Shown: positions 7,980-17,683, numbered from the stretch's first letter. The stretch: DNA of 64,000 nucleotides from Verrucomicrobiota bacterium (GCA_003569205.1 BGOK01000034.1:1-64000); one strand, 5' to 3'. The notes: generated from the sequence alone by a model not told the origin. Numbers and translations: made by a program.

Positions 7980-10019
7980 TCAACCCGCAAACTGCGGATG
8001 ACGGCGGATTTTAGCCTCGAACGCAACGCGTTCTGGCTCCGTTAGTCCATCCGGGAACTTAGCTTGCGAGCGGTCCCACTTGCCTAGCCATTCGGCACCG
8101 AGCAAGACGTGGCGGGGAGCACCGGCCCAACCCGACGTGAGTGCAACGGTAGTATCCTTCTTCACGCCTGTGCCAACGCCCGCACCGACGAAGAAGCCGG
8201 CGTGCAGCAAGCCGGCTCGCACAGCAGTCGAAGCCGAATACGTAAAGAGCTCGGCGGAACGTTCGGAGCGCACGAGTTCAAACAGGCGCGCAAAGGACGC
8301 TAGCTTCCAGCAGGCGGTGTCCGTCTTGTGCGAGAAGAAGTCGTAGAAGACCAAGTCAGGCTTGGCCGAGGCCTGCGGCGCACGCTCCCAAAAGTCCCCC
8401 TCCAAGAGTTCCCAAGACAGGCCGGGAAACTGGCGAGACGTCCACTGCCCGCGGGCCAGCACGGCGTCGGGACCAGAGTGTCGGAGATACGGAAAGTATG
8501 ACTTATGCGTGAGCGCTAAGCGGAGCGAATCGAGGTCGTTCTCAAAGCTAATGAGCTTGAGTCGCCTTACCGGACCTAGCGCGGCGGCGGCTTCGTAACA
8601 CTGCACCGCAGCCATGGCGTTGGCGGCAGCGCCTAGGCCGACGTCCCAGATGACGAGTTCAGGGACTTCCTCGGGCGACTTCCCCGCAGGCAGCTGCAGT
8701 CGTTCCGCTAAGGCAGACTGGTCGACGTAGAGCGACTTCGCCTCCTCCATGGGGGGCGTGTGTGAATGCATGATCTCACCAGAAGAGACTTGGCGAATAC
8801 TCGCGAAGCCAGCCTCGGCGATATTGACCGTGTAATTACCGAGCGTGCGCGGACGGCGTTCCTTGCCGACCTTTGGCGGCACCGCGGGGTGGTCCATGTC
8901 CTCGACCTGCAGGAACTGGCGCTTCTCGTTGTACAGCGCGAGAAAACGATCCTCGAGGATGCTTTGGCGAATCTCGCGCATCAACTGGTGGTAGAACGCA
9001 ATGTTATGCTGCCCGAGTAACGTCCAACCTAGGGGCTCCTGTGTCTTGGTGAGGTGATGCAGGTAGCCACGCGAATATTTGCGGCAGACGGGACAAAGGC
9101 AGGTCGGATCTAGCTTCTCATCGGAGAACTTGTAGACCGACCGACGGAGCTGCAGCAGCCCCCGCGAGGTGAACGCCGTGCCGAACTGCGCGACCTTGTT
9201 CGGGATGATGCAGTCGAACATATCGACCCCACGGTGGACGGCCTCGAGCAAATCGAGCGGCGTGCCCACGCCCATGAGGTAACGCGGACGGTCGGCCGGC
9301 AGCATGGCCGCGGCGACCTCACACGTATCCTCACGTTGGTGTTTTTCCTCGCCCACGGCTAGGCCACCGATGGCGAAACCATCGAAGGGTAGCTGCGTGA
9401 GTCCATCCGCGCTCTGCTTGCGTAAGTGTGGATAAAGGGCGCCCTGCACGATCGCGAACATCGACTGCGGGGACTCGCCGCGGGCCTTGAGGCTACGGAC
9501 CGCCCAGCGTTGCGTGATCTCGAGTGCGCGACGGGCCGTGGCTTCATCGGCCGTCGACGGGATGCACTGGTCGAGCACCATCATGATATCACTACCGATG
9601 GCCATCTGCGTGCCGATGCTGACCTCGGGGCTGAGCAGAATCTTCTTACCATCGACGTAGCTACGGAATTCGGCGCCCTCTTCCTCGATGGAACGCGAGT
9701 GCGGTAGCGAGAAGATTTGGAAGCCACCGGAGTCGGTCAGGAACGATTTTTCCCAACCGGTGAAACGATGGATGTCGCCGAAGTGACGAAAGACCTCGGG
9801 GCCGGGACGGAGCAAAAGGTGGTAGGTATTCGCGAGCAGAATCTGCGACCCCGATTCTAGGAGCGTATCAAACGTCTGGGCCTTGACCGTCGCCTGCGTA
9901 CCCACGGGCATGAACAGCGGCGTCTTCACCTCGTTATGCAACGTCCGGAAAGTCGCCGCGCGGGCCCGGGAGCCGCTGGCGACCGCCTCTAACTTAAAGT
10001 TTAGCCGGGAAGGTTGCAT
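7980..10019 (-). CDS. tgt: tRNA-guanine transglycosylase fused to an MnmC-like methyltransferase domain
   Basis: A 679-residue two-domain tRNA wobble-base enzyme. Residues 1-390 are bacterial Tgt, which swaps G34 for preQ1: TDSGGFQ (Asp96), putative nucleophile Asp269 in MFDC, and zinc ligands Cys307, Cys309, Cys312 and His338 with canonical spacing. Residues 395-679 look like the MnmC2/DUF752 SAM-dependent methyltransferase of mnm5-uridine-34 synthesis: a DVGLGAAANAM SAM-binding loop near 459, ISFEND, FYDFFSHK, and SASTAVRAGLLHAGF. Normal Tgt is about 375 residues, so this is a genuine fusion in one open frame. After Asp269 the usual PTR reads PNK. I chose ATG 10019; an upstream in-frame TTG at 10052 has less support. 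The monocistronic gene is convergent with the phosphatase gene. Confidence 0.85.
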   Translation of the reverse strand: MQPSRLNFKLEAVASGSRARAATFRTLHNEVKTPLFMPVGTQATVKAQTFDTLLESGSQILLANTYHLLLRPGPEVFRHFGDIHRFTGWEKSFLTDSGGFQIFSLPHSRSIEEEGAEFRSYVDGKKILLSPEVSIGTQMAIGSDIMMVLDQCIPSTADEATARRALEITQRWAVRSLKARGESPQSMFAIVQGALYPHLRKQSADGLTQLPFDGFAIGGLAVGEEKHQREDTCEVAAAMLPADRPRYLMGVGTPLDLLEAVHRGVDMFDCIIPNKVAQFGTAFTSRGLLQLRRSVYKFSDEKLDPTCLCPVCRKYSRGYLHHLTKTQEPLGWTLLGQHNIAFYHQLMREIRQSILEDRFLALYNEKRQFLQVEDMDHPAVPPKVGKERRPRTLGNYTVNIAEAGFASIRQVSSGEIMHSHTPPMEEAKSLYVDQSALAERLQLPAGKSPEEVPELVIWDVGLGAAANAMAAVQCYEAAAALGPVRRLKLISFENDLDSLRLALTHKSYFPYLRHSGPDAVLARGQWTSRQFPGLSWELLEGDFWERAPQASAKPDLVFYDFFSHKTDTACWKLASFARLFELVRSERSAELFTYSASTAVRAGLLHAGFFVGAGVGTGVKKDTTVALTSGWAGAPRHVLLGAEWLGKWDRSQAKFPDGLTEPERVAFEAKIRRHPQFAG

Positions 10020-10121
10020 GTGAACGTTAGGACTAAAGGTCGGTTCGCCCAAATGTAAAGGATGGGCGAGGCCCGCCGACAGGACGCTTGAACTCGGCCA
10101 GCGTTAGGCCACCTTGTACCC

Positions 10122-11339
10122 ATGCGCCGCCACGCCCTGCTGCCCCTGACCTGCTTCGTCCTGGCCCTGCTCGCCAGCGGGTGCACACAGCCCGCTCCCC
10201 GCGAGGAGATCAGCCTCGACGAAAGTAATGCCGTGTTCAGCTTCGCCCTGCAGGAGTTACAGGAGAAGCAGGAGTTCGCCGGCGCCGTCACCATGGTCGT
10301 CGGCCCCAACCGCATCATCGCACTCGAAGCCTTCGGCTTGGCGGATATCGCGAGCGGCCGGCCGATGCGCAAGGACTCCGTCTTCTGGATTGCTTCAATG
10401 ACGAAGCCCATCACCGCCATGGGTGTCCTCATGCTCGTCGAAGAAGGTAAAGTCGGACTCGATGAGCCCGTCGAAAAATACCTGCCGTCGTTTAAAGGGC
10501 AAAAAGTCGCCACGCCCACGGGACCCGTCCCTGCCCCGCGGCCAGTCACCGTGCGCGACCTCCTCACGCACACGAGCGGCCTGTCCGCGGCATCGCTGAC
10601 GGCGGCCAACCAACCCGTCGATACCATCCCGCTCGCCGCGATGGTCGACCACTCTGGCCGCACCCCACTCATCTCCGCCCCGGGCGCCAAGTGGGCCTAC
10701 AGTAACACCGGCATCAACGCGCTCGGTCGCATCATCGAAGTCGTCAGCGGCCAGCCCTATGCGGACTTCGTGCAGAAACGTTTTTTTGATCCGCTAGACA
10801 TGAACAGCACCAGCTTCTGGCCTGACGACACCCTGCAGGCGAGCCTAGCGACGCCGTATCGCAAGGACAAGGCCACCGGCAAACTCATCCCCGCGGGCAA
10901 CAGCCGCTTCAGCAACCCTCTGGAAAATCGCGCACGCACAGCGCTACCAGCCGGCGGACTCTTCTCGACCGCCAATGACTTGGCCCAACTTTACCAGATG
11001 ATCCTGCGCGGTGGCGAACTGGACGGTCACCGCTTTCTTCGTCCCGAGACGCTCAAACTAATGACGACGAACCAGCTCGGCGAGATGCCCAAAGTGAGCT
11101 TTGCAGAGGGCATGCGCATGGGCCTTGGCTTCCACGTCGTCGGCACCCCTGTCGGCGTCACCGAGAGCCTTTCCCCCGGTAGTTTCGGCCACGGTGGCGC
11201 CTATGGTACCCAAGCCTGGATCGACCCCGTCCGTCGCCAAGCCTACGTCCTCCTGATCCAGCGCACTGACCTCGCGAACTCCGATGGCTCCGAGATTCGC
11301 CGAGAGTTCCAAAAGACGGCCGTAGAGGCCTTTAAGTAA
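10122..11339 (+). CDS. Serine hydrolase lipoprotein, class C beta-lactamase fold
   Basis: A 405-residue envelope serine hydrolase. The lipobox LASG-C places the lipidated Cys at 21. The class C beta-lactamase/esterase triad motifs are SMTK (Ser92, Lys95), YSN (Tyr near 193) and a C-terminal HGG in GHGGAYG near residue 360. Members of this large family act as esterases, D-aminopeptidases or peptidoglycan-related hydrolases, and only some degrade beta-lactams. Nothing here indicates antibiotic resistance. It is divergently oriented from the tgt fusion with about 100 bases between them. Confidence 0.85.
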   Translation: MRRHALLPLTCFVLALLASGCTQPAPREEISLDESNAVFSFALQELQEKQEFAGAVTMVVGPNRIIALEAFGLADIASGRPMRKDSVFWIASMTKPITAMGVLMLVEEGKVGLDEPVEKYLPSFKGQKVATPTGPVPAPRPVTVRDLLTHTSGLSAASLTAANQPVDTIPLAAMVDHSGRTPLISAPGAKWAYSNTGINALGRIIEVVSGQPYADFVQKRFFDPLDMNSTSFWPDDTLQASLATPYRKDKATGKLIPAGNSRFSNPLENRARTALPAGGLFSTANDLAQLYQMILRGGELDGHRFLRPETLKLMTTNQLGEMPKVSFAEGMRMGLGFHVVGTPVGVTESLSPGSFGHGGAYGTQAWIDPVRRQAYVLLIQRTDLANSDGSEIRREFQKTAVEAFK

Positions 11340-11440
11340 GCCTAAATTATAGCAATTGAAGTCGGCCACGAACCTTAAGAAAGATTAAGACGGAGAAGGT
11401 TGCCAACGACTGGTGTTCACAAAGTCTGGATACTTCTCCA

Positions 11441-13138
11441 ATGATTAAATCCGCCCTCCTGCTCGCCGGCCTCTTGAGTTGCGCCGTCCTCTCGGCCGCC
11501 GACGCTAAAAAGCCTAACGTCTTGTTCATCGCCGTCGATGACCTGCGGCCCGAGGTCAACGCATCAGGAAGCAACCTGATCAAGACCCCGAACCTCGATC
11601 GCATCGCCGCCCGTGGCACCACGTTCGATCGCGCCTATTGCCAGCAGGCCGTGTGCAGCCCCTCACGCACGTCGCTCATGACCGGACGACGTCCCGACGC
11701 CACGCGCGTCTGGGATCTAGAGACACACTTCCGTAAGGCGCTGCCCGAGGCCGTCACCGTCGCCGCCTATTTCAAAAGTCACGGCTACCACAGCCAAGCC
11801 ATGGGCAAGATCTTCCATGGCGGCTTCGACGACGCCCCCAGCTGGTCCGTGCCGTGGGAAACCCCCAAGGCACCGGCGTACGCTTCCGAGGCCGCGCTCA
11901 AGATGGTTTCCGATCCGGCGAACATCGACAAGAAGGGTCGCGCCCGCGGTCCGGCGGTCGAGTCAGCCGACGTCCCAGACGACACCTACACGGACGGCAA
12001 GACGGCCCGTCTGGCGGTCGCCACCCTCGCCAAACTCAAAGCGAAGGGTCAGCCCTTCTTCCTCGCCGTCGGCATGTCCAAGCCGCACCTGCCCTTCGTT
12101 TCGCCCAAGAAATACTGGGACCTCTACAACCCCAAGGACATCTATGTCCCGGCCTTCCAGAAGCTGCCCGCTGGCACCCCGGAGTTCGTCGGCCACAACA
12201 ACAGCGAGCTCAAGAGCTACGCCGACATCGCGAACGACGGGGCGATTGATGAGGCCACTGCCCGTCGTCTTCGCCACGGCTACTACGCCGCCATCAGTTA
12301 CATGGACGCTCAGGTTGGACTCATCCTCGATGCGCTCGAGAAAGAAGGCCTCGCCGAGAACACCGTCATCGTCCTATGGGGCGACCATGGCTGGCAGCTC
12401 GGCGAACACGGCCTCTGGCACAAGCACACTAACTTCGAAGTCTCTGCCCGAGCACCGCTCCTGATCAGCATGCCCGGACAGAAGGCCGCCGGCCGAAAGA
12501 GCGCCTCGCTCGCTGAGTTCATCGATATCTACCCCACCCTCGCCGACGTGTGCGGCCTGCCCAAGCCCAAGGACATCGAAGGCGTCAGCCTCCGTCCCAT
12601 CCTCAACGACGCCGAAGCCAAGGTCCGTCCGGTGGCGATTAGCCAGTACCCTCGCAGCGACGCTGGTAAGAGTCTCATGGGCTATAGCATCCGCGACGAT
12701 CGCTGGCGCCTAACCCTCTGGCGCGACCGAGCCGCCAACACCATCCACGCGACCGAACTCTACGACGAAGTCAACGACCCGCACGAGACTGTCAATGTGG
12801 CAACCAAGGCTGAGCACGCCGAAGTCATCGCTCGTCTAAGCAAGCACCTACCCCCGCCCATCGCACCCGCGACCGCAGAGAACACCGCAGACAAGGCCAG
12901 CCAAAGCAAGAAAGCCAAAGCCAAGGCCGCAGAACCGGCCGCCCCCAAGGCCGCAGATGCCAACGACCGCGGCCCGATGTTCGACCGACGCGACGTGAAC
13001 AAGGATGGCAAGCTCTCCAAAGAAGAGTTCATGGATAAGCAGAAAGATCCGGCCCAGGCCGCCGAGAACTACCTTAAGTTCGACAAGGACAAGGACAGCT
13101 TCCTGACCAAGGAAGAGTTCGTTAAGATGGGCAAATAA
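11441..13138 (+). CDS. Exported sulfatase, iduronate-2-sulfatase type, with C-terminal EF-hands
   Basis: A 565-residue secreted sulfatase with a signal peptide over residues 1-20. The Cys-type maturation signature C72-S-P-S-R76 implies conversion to formylglycine by an anaerobic or FGE-type activator not seen in this window. Calcium ligands start at AVDD (33-34), and GDHGWQLGE supplies further active-site residues. The overall pattern matches iduronate-2-sulfatase-like enzymes acting on sulfated glycans. Residues about 470-515 are a Lys/Ala-rich linker, followed by two EF-hand loops, DVNKDGKLSKEEF and DKDKDSFLTKEEF, an unusual calcium-binding addition. A terminator follows, so the gene ends its own transcript. 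Confidence 0.88.
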   Translation: MIKSALLLAGLLSCAVLSAADAKKPNVLFIAVDDLRPEVNASGSNLIKTPNLDRIAARGTTFDRAYCQQAVCSPSRTSLMTGRRPDATRVWDLETHFRKALPEAVTVAAYFKSHGYHSQAMGKIFHGGFDDAPSWSVPWETPKAPAYASEAALKMVSDPANIDKKGRARGPAVESADVPDDTYTDGKTARLAVATLAKLKAKGQPFFLAVGMSKPHLPFVSPKKYWDLYNPKDIYVPAFQKLPAGTPEFVGHNNSELKSYADIANDGAIDEATARRLRHGYYAAISYMDAQVGLILDALEKEGLAENTVIVLWGDHGWQLGEHGLWHKHTNFEVSARAPLLISMPGQKAAGRKSASLAEFIDIYPTLADVCGLPKPKDIEGVSLRPILNDAEAKVRPVAISQYPRSDAGKSLMGYSIRDDRWRLTLWRDRAANTIHATELYDEVNDPHETVNVATKAEHAEVIARLSKHLPPPIAPATAENTADKASQSKKAKAKAAEPAAPKAADANDRGPMFDRRDVNKDGKLSKEEFMDKQKDPAQAAENYLKFDKDKDSFLTKEEFVKMGK

Positions 13139-13157
13139 GCCCGCCTACCTCTCCACG

Positions 13158-13186
13158 AAAGGCGGTCCGCAAGGCCCGCCTTTTTT
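13158..13186 (+). terminator. Rho-independent terminator after the sulfatase
   Basis: An 8-bp stem AAAGGCGG / CCGCCTTT with a loop of about 10 bases runs directly into six T residues (13181-13186). It lies 20 bases after the sulfatase stop. Confidence 0.85.
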
Positions 13187-13229
13187 ATGCCTTCCTCCCA
13201 GAAGTATCTGCCCTAGCCTAATCGCCTCC

Positions 13230-14651
13230 ATGTCCGCCCTCTTCCGTTCGCTCGCCCTGCTCTGCGGCTTCACCTTGGCCGCCGGCCAGAGTATCCCGGC
13301 GCAGATCGACGTCGACGCCACCAAGCCCGGTCTGGCGATTCCCGCGGACTTCCTGGGTATCAGCTATGAAAAGAACGCGCTCGTCGAGCCGCACTTCCAG
13401 CCATCCAACAGCGTCCTCATCCAGCTCCACCGCAATCTTGGTGCGGGCACGTTGCGCCTCGGCGGCAACAAAGTCGAACTCACGCGCTGGCAGGCTGACG
13501 CTCCGGCGACTTTGGACAAGGCGACCGGACTGGCAGTGATTGGCCGCACCACGTTGGATAATTTTTACGGCTTCCTGAAAGCCACGGAGTGGAAATGCCT
13601 CCATGGTATCAACCTCTCCGGTAACCAGCCCGACTCATCCGCCGACGAAGCCGCCTATGCGCTCAAGGTCGGCGGCACCTCCATCTTGGCCATCGAACTT
13701 GGTAACGAACCCAATCTTTATACCAACCACGACCTCCGAAAGAAGGGCTACGACTGCCCGACTTATCTCCCCGAGATCGCCGCGGCCATCAAGGTCATCC
13801 GCGCCCGCAACCCCGGCATCATCCTCGCCGGTCCGGCCACCGCGCGTCGCGCCGACCATTGGTTCGAAGACGCCGTCGCTGGACTCAAAGGTCAGCTCCA
13901 AATCGGCACGTCCCACCTCTACGCCCTCTCTGGTGGCTCCACCAATCCCAAGTCGGCCAATTTCCCCTGCATCGAAAATCTCCTGCTCCCGGCCACCATG
14001 GCAAAGGACATCACGATGGTAGACGAACACCTCGCCGCCGCGAAGGCCGCCGGCATGCGCTACCGGCTCGCCGAGTTCAATTCCGTCTCCAACGGTGGCC
14101 GCACTGGCGTCAGCGACACTTTTGTCTCCGCACTCTGGGCCACTGACTTCCTCTTCTCCGTCGCCGCCCACGGCGCCGACGGGGTCAACTTCCACTGTAA
14201 CCTCAAGCCTGGCAGCTACTCGCCGATCTCGGCCGTCAAAGGCGAAACCCGTTACACAGTGCATCCGCTCTATTACGCGATGCTGCTGTTCCATGACGCC
14301 GGCCAAGGACGGCTCCTGCCAACGAAGGTGCAATCCACTGCCAACCTTGTGGCCCACGCGACGCTGGATGACAGCGGCAAGGTACACGTCGTGCTGGTGA
14401 ACAAGGACCTCACCCAAGAAGTCGTGGCCACCGTTCAGGTCGGGGCACGCTTTCGCGCTGGCTCTGTCCAACGGTTGACGGCCCCACAGGCGTCGTCGAA
14501 AGACGGCGTCACCTATGCGAATACGGCGGTGGCAGCGGACGGTCGCTGGCAGCGCACCTTGGCCACGGAAAAAGCCGTGGCGGTCCATGACGGTCGAGCG
14601 ACGGTGAGTTTACCCGCCGCCAGCGCCATGGTCTTGACGATCACTGAATAA
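13230..14651 (+). CDS. Exported GH79-like glycosidase (beta-glucuronidase/heparanase type)
   Basis: A 473-residue secreted glycosidase with a signal peptide over residues 1-19. The predicted acid/base is Glu160 in IELGNEPN and the nucleophile is Glu282 in RLAEFNS, the spacing and context of clan A enzymes such as GH79 beta-glucuronidases and heparanases. Residues from about 370 form a beta-sandwich with LVNKDL, like the GH79 C-terminal domain. A family search could also place it in a related clan A family. It follows the iduronate-type sulfatase, which fits degradation of sulfated uronic-acid glycans, though the two are separated by a terminator. Confidence 0.8.
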   Translation: MSALFRSLALLCGFTLAAGQSIPAQIDVDATKPGLAIPADFLGISYEKNALVEPHFQPSNSVLIQLHRNLGAGTLRLGGNKVELTRWQADAPATLDKATGLAVIGRTTLDNFYGFLKATEWKCLHGINLSGNQPDSSADEAAYALKVGGTSILAIELGNEPNLYTNHDLRKKGYDCPTYLPEIAAAIKVIRARNPGIILAGPATARRADHWFEDAVAGLKGQLQIGTSHLYALSGGSTNPKSANFPCIENLLLPATMAKDITMVDEHLAAAKAAGMRYRLAEFNSVSNGGRTGVSDTFVSALWATDFLFSVAAHGADGVNFHCNLKPGSYSPISAVKGETRYTVHPLYYAMLLFHDAGQGRLLPTKVQSTANLVAHATLDDSGKVHVVLVNKDLTQEVVATVQVGARFRAGSVQRLTAPQASSKDGVTYANTAVAADGRWQRTLATEKAVAVHDGRATVSLPAASAMVLTITE

Positions 14652-14724
14652 GCGACGGAACGACCAAGCCGGACTGATGGGCTAGCCCCTTGACCTAAGA
14701 ACACCTTCGCTACAGACCCCTTCC

Positions 14725-14928
14725 GTGCGTATCTTTCTCTGGACGCTTTATATCTTCCGAGCAGCCGCCTTGCTGGGAGCGGCGGCGTTTAGCGTCTACG
14801 GTTTCATTGCTGCTGGCGAGCCAGGCACCTCAGGCTACTGGCGGCTGGCCTACGCAATGGTGTTCGTCCTTTGCCTTGGGCTCCTTTGGGTCCTCGCACG
14901 CTCGTTCCAAGCCTTTCGGCGGGCCTAG
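14725..14928 (+). CDS. Small two-helix membrane protein
   Basis: A possible 67-residue protein starting at GTG 14725, with two hydrophobic helices (about residues 4-28 and 40-60) and a basic C-terminus. I recognise no family. The gene sits alone between the glycosidase and the heme protein gene, in the same direction. A sequence resembling a -35 element (TTGACC at 14690-14695) precedes it. The start codon and its reality are uncertain because there is no clear ribosome binding site. Confidence 0.5.
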   Translation: MRIFLWTLYIFRAAALLGAAAFSVYGFIAAGEPGTSGYWRLAYAMVFVLCLGLLWVLARSFQAFRRA

Positions 14929-15010
14929 CGGGTCTTTGGCCAATTTTGAGGTAAAGAAGCCTAAGTCCGGTTGACGGACTGGGGATTATTCCTGATGTTA
15001 ACGCATCCCC

Positions 15011-17683
15011 ATGCGACTCCCCCTGTCCTGCCTAGCCCTGCTGCTGGCCGCGTCCCTGCCCGTCTTCGCCGCTGATCCACCCGCCCCGGCCAAGAAGGCC
15101 CCCGCCAAAACCACTGCCAAGAAAGCCGGCGCGACCGGTGCGGCCATCGGCGAGAATAAAGCCACCCCCGTTGACCGCATCAAAGTCCCCGCTGGCTTCC
15201 GAGTTGAGCTACTCTATTCGGTGCCGAACTCGGAGCAAGGCTCCTGGGTCGCACTCTGCACCGACAGTAAGGGCCGAATCTACGCGAGTGACCAATACGG
15301 TGCACTCTACCGCTTCCCTGCCCCCGGGGCCGGCCAACCGCTCAAGGCCACTGACGTCCAGAAACTAGCCGTCAGCATCCGCGGCATCAACGGCATGGTC
15401 TTCGCCTTCGGCGCGCTCTACGTGGGCGTGAACGACTACGAAAAGAAGATTCCCAGCGGCGTCTACCGCCTCAGCGACACCAACGGCGACGACGCCCTCG
15501 ATAAGGTGGAACTCCTCCGCGAAATCCAAGCCAGCGGCGACCACGGCGTCCACGCCATCGTCCCCACCCCCGACGGCAAGGCCCTCTATCTCATCACGGG
15601 CAATAACGCCGTGAAGCCCGAAACTGCGGCGAACTCCCCGGTACCGACGGTTTGGGGCGATGACCATCTTCTGCCCCGCATGCCCGATGGCCGTGGCCAC
15701 AACCGCCACGTGCTCGCCCCCGGAGGGATCGTCTACCGCTTCACTCCAGACGGTAAAGAATTCAAAGTCTTCGCCTCGGGCTTCCGTAATATCTACGGCG
15801 GCGCCGTGAATAAGGACGGCGAGCTCTTCACATACGACGCGGACATGGAGTACGACTTCAATACTCCGTGGTATCGTCCGACACGCATCAACCACGTCGT
15901 CAGCGGTGGCGAATACGGCTGGCGCAATGGCGCCGGCAAGTACCCCGAGTTCTACCCCGACAACCTACCGGCCACCCTTAATATTGGGCCCGGCTCACCG
16001 ACGGGCATGACCTTCGGCTACGGCGCTAAGTTCCCGGCCAAGTACCAGCAGGCGCTTTACGCCCTCGACTGGAGCTGGGGCAAAATCTACGCGGTCCACC
16101 TCGCACCTAAAGGCGCTAGCTACACCGCCACCAAGGAAGAATTCGTGACCGGCGGCCCGCTGCCCGTCACCGACGCCTTCATCCACCCGAAAGATGGCGC
16201 GATGTATTTCGCCATCGGCGGCCGCAAGGTGCAGTCCGGCCTCTACCGCGTCAGTTACATCGGCAAGGAAAGCACTGCTGGCGTCGACGTGCTCACGCGC
16301 CCGACTGACGAAGCGAAACTCCGCCAGCAGCTCGAAGCTTACCACGGCGTCCAAGACCCCAAGTCTATCGACCTCGCCTGGCCGCACCTAAACAGCCCCG
16401 ACCGTAACATCCGCTGGGCCGCCCGCGTCATCCTAGAGCACCAACCCTTGGAACAGTGGAAGAATCGTGCCCTCAAGGAAACCGACCAAGCGCGCTCACT
16501 CGAATCCCTCCTCGCCGTCGCCTTGGTCGGTGCTCAGTGCCCGAACCACAGCCCACGCGCAGCTAAGCCTGACCCTCGGACGGGCGTACCCCTAATGGTC
16601 GCCCAACCAACCGCCGCCGAGGTCGCCACACGCGACGGAGTGCTCGACGCCCTGCTCCGCCTCGACTGGGCCATGCTCACTAACGACCAGCGCATTGCGT
16701 GGGTCCGCATCTCGCAAATCGTGTTGCACCGCTACGGCACGCCTGACGCGGCCCGCGTTCAGCAAATCGTCGGACGTCTCGACCCGGCCTTCCCTGCGAA
16801 TAACTTCGAACTGAACTGGGTCCTCTGCGAGACGCTAGCCTTCCTCCAGGCCCCGAATACGGCAGCCAAGGGCATGGCGCTCATCGCCAACGCCGAAAGC
16901 CAGGAGCCACAGATGGAATACGCTCGTAGCCTCCGCTTCCTGAAGGCCGGCTGGACCCCTGCCCTGCGCCAAGCCCAGCTGAACTGGTTCCTCCAGGCTG
17001 CCAACTACCGTGGCGGCTCGAGCTTCACCCAGTTCATCCAATTCATCCGGAATGACTCCCTCGCGACCTTCACCGACGCCGAGAAGCAGCAGCACGCCGC
17101 GCTCATCGCCCAGAAGCCTGTCATCAAGTCGCCGATTGAGAACGCCGGTGCCATGTTCGCTGGTCGCACGCCCAAGGCTTGGACGCTAGCAGAACTCGAC
17201 GCCGCCGTCGGTGCAGGCCTCAAGGACCGCAACTTCGACACCGGCCGCAAGGCCTTCGCCGCCGCGGCCTGCTTCACGTGCCACCGCTTCGGCAATGCGG
17301 GCGGCATGACCGGGCCCGACCTCACCCTCTCCGGGGGCCGCTACAGTCCACATGACTTCCTCGACCAGATCATTAACCCCAGCAAGGAGATCAACGAGCA
17401 GTTCGCCCCGATTATCGTGACCAAGAACAACGGCGACACCCTCACCGGCGTCATCGTCAACCTGAACGGCGACTCGGTCGTCGTGAACACGGATCTCTCT
17501 GACCCCGACCAACGCGTCAACGTCGACCGCAAGGAAGTGAAGAGCATTGAGCGCAGCGCGATCTCCCCGATGCCCCCGATGCTCCTCAGCATGCTCACGC
17601 AGGATGAAATCCTCGACCTCGTGGCCTACGTCCTGAGCGGTGGCGACAAAGAAAAGCCCGTCTTTAAGAAAGCTGCGAAGTAA
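15011..17683 (+). CDS. Exported heme-binding propeller protein, Pirellula/Verrucomicrobium type
   Basis: An 890-residue periplasmic protein. After the signal peptide (1-20) comes an Ala/Lys/Pro-rich stretch, then a beta-propeller resembling PQQ-type sugar dehydrogenases (about 50-410), an alpha-helical HEAT-like region (about 430-700), and a C-terminal cytochrome c-like heme domain. Its heme motif is C754-F-T-C757-H758, with a following DLTLSGGRYSPHDFL. This matches the PVC heme-binding family known from Planctomycetes and Verrucomicrobia, thought to oxidise sugars or related substrates and pass electrons to the heme. A small membrane protein gene starts 3 bases after its stop. Confidence 0.85.
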   Translation: MRLPLSCLALLLAASLPVFAADPPAPAKKAPAKTTAKKAGATGAAIGENKATPVDRIKVPAGFRVELLYSVPNSEQGSWVALCTDSKGRIYASDQYGALYRFPAPGAGQPLKATDVQKLAVSIRGINGMVFAFGALYVGVNDYEKKIPSGVYRLSDTNGDDALDKVELLREIQASGDHGVHAIVPTPDGKALYLITGNNAVKPETAANSPVPTVWGDDHLLPRMPDGRGHNRHVLAPGGIVYRFTPDGKEFKVFASGFRNIYGGAVNKDGELFTYDADMEYDFNTPWYRPTRINHVVSGGEYGWRNGAGKYPEFYPDNLPATLNIGPGSPTGMTFGYGAKFPAKYQQALYALDWSWGKIYAVHLAPKGASYTATKEEFVTGGPLPVTDAFIHPKDGAMYFAIGGRKVQSGLYRVSYIGKESTAGVDVLTRPTDEAKLRQQLEAYHGVQDPKSIDLAWPHLNSPDRNIRWAARVILEHQPLEQWKNRALKETDQARSLESLLAVALVGAQCPNHSPRAAKPDPRTGVPLMVAQPTAAEVATRDGVLDALLRLDWAMLTNDQRIAWVRISQIVLHRYGTPDAARVQQIVGRLDPAFPANNFELNWVLCETLAFLQAPNTAAKGMALIANAESQEPQMEYARSLRFLKAGWTPALRQAQLNWFLQAANYRGGSSFTQFIQFIRNDSLATFTDAEKQQHAALIAQKPVIKSPIENAGAMFAGRTPKAWTLAELDAAVGAGLKDRNFDTGRKAFAAAACFTCHRFGNAGGMTGPDLTLSGGRYSPHDFLDQIINPSKEINEQFAPIIVTKNNGDTLTGVIVNLNGDSVVVNTDLSDPDQRVNVDRKEVKSIERSAISPMPPMLLSMLTQDEILDLVAYVLSGGDKEKPVFKKAAK

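Noticed and set aside
10122-11339. Antibiotic resistance role for the beta-lactamase-fold lipoprotein
   Set aside because: The SxxK/YxN/HGG fold is shared by many esterases and peptidases, and there is no ampR-like regulator or other resistance context.
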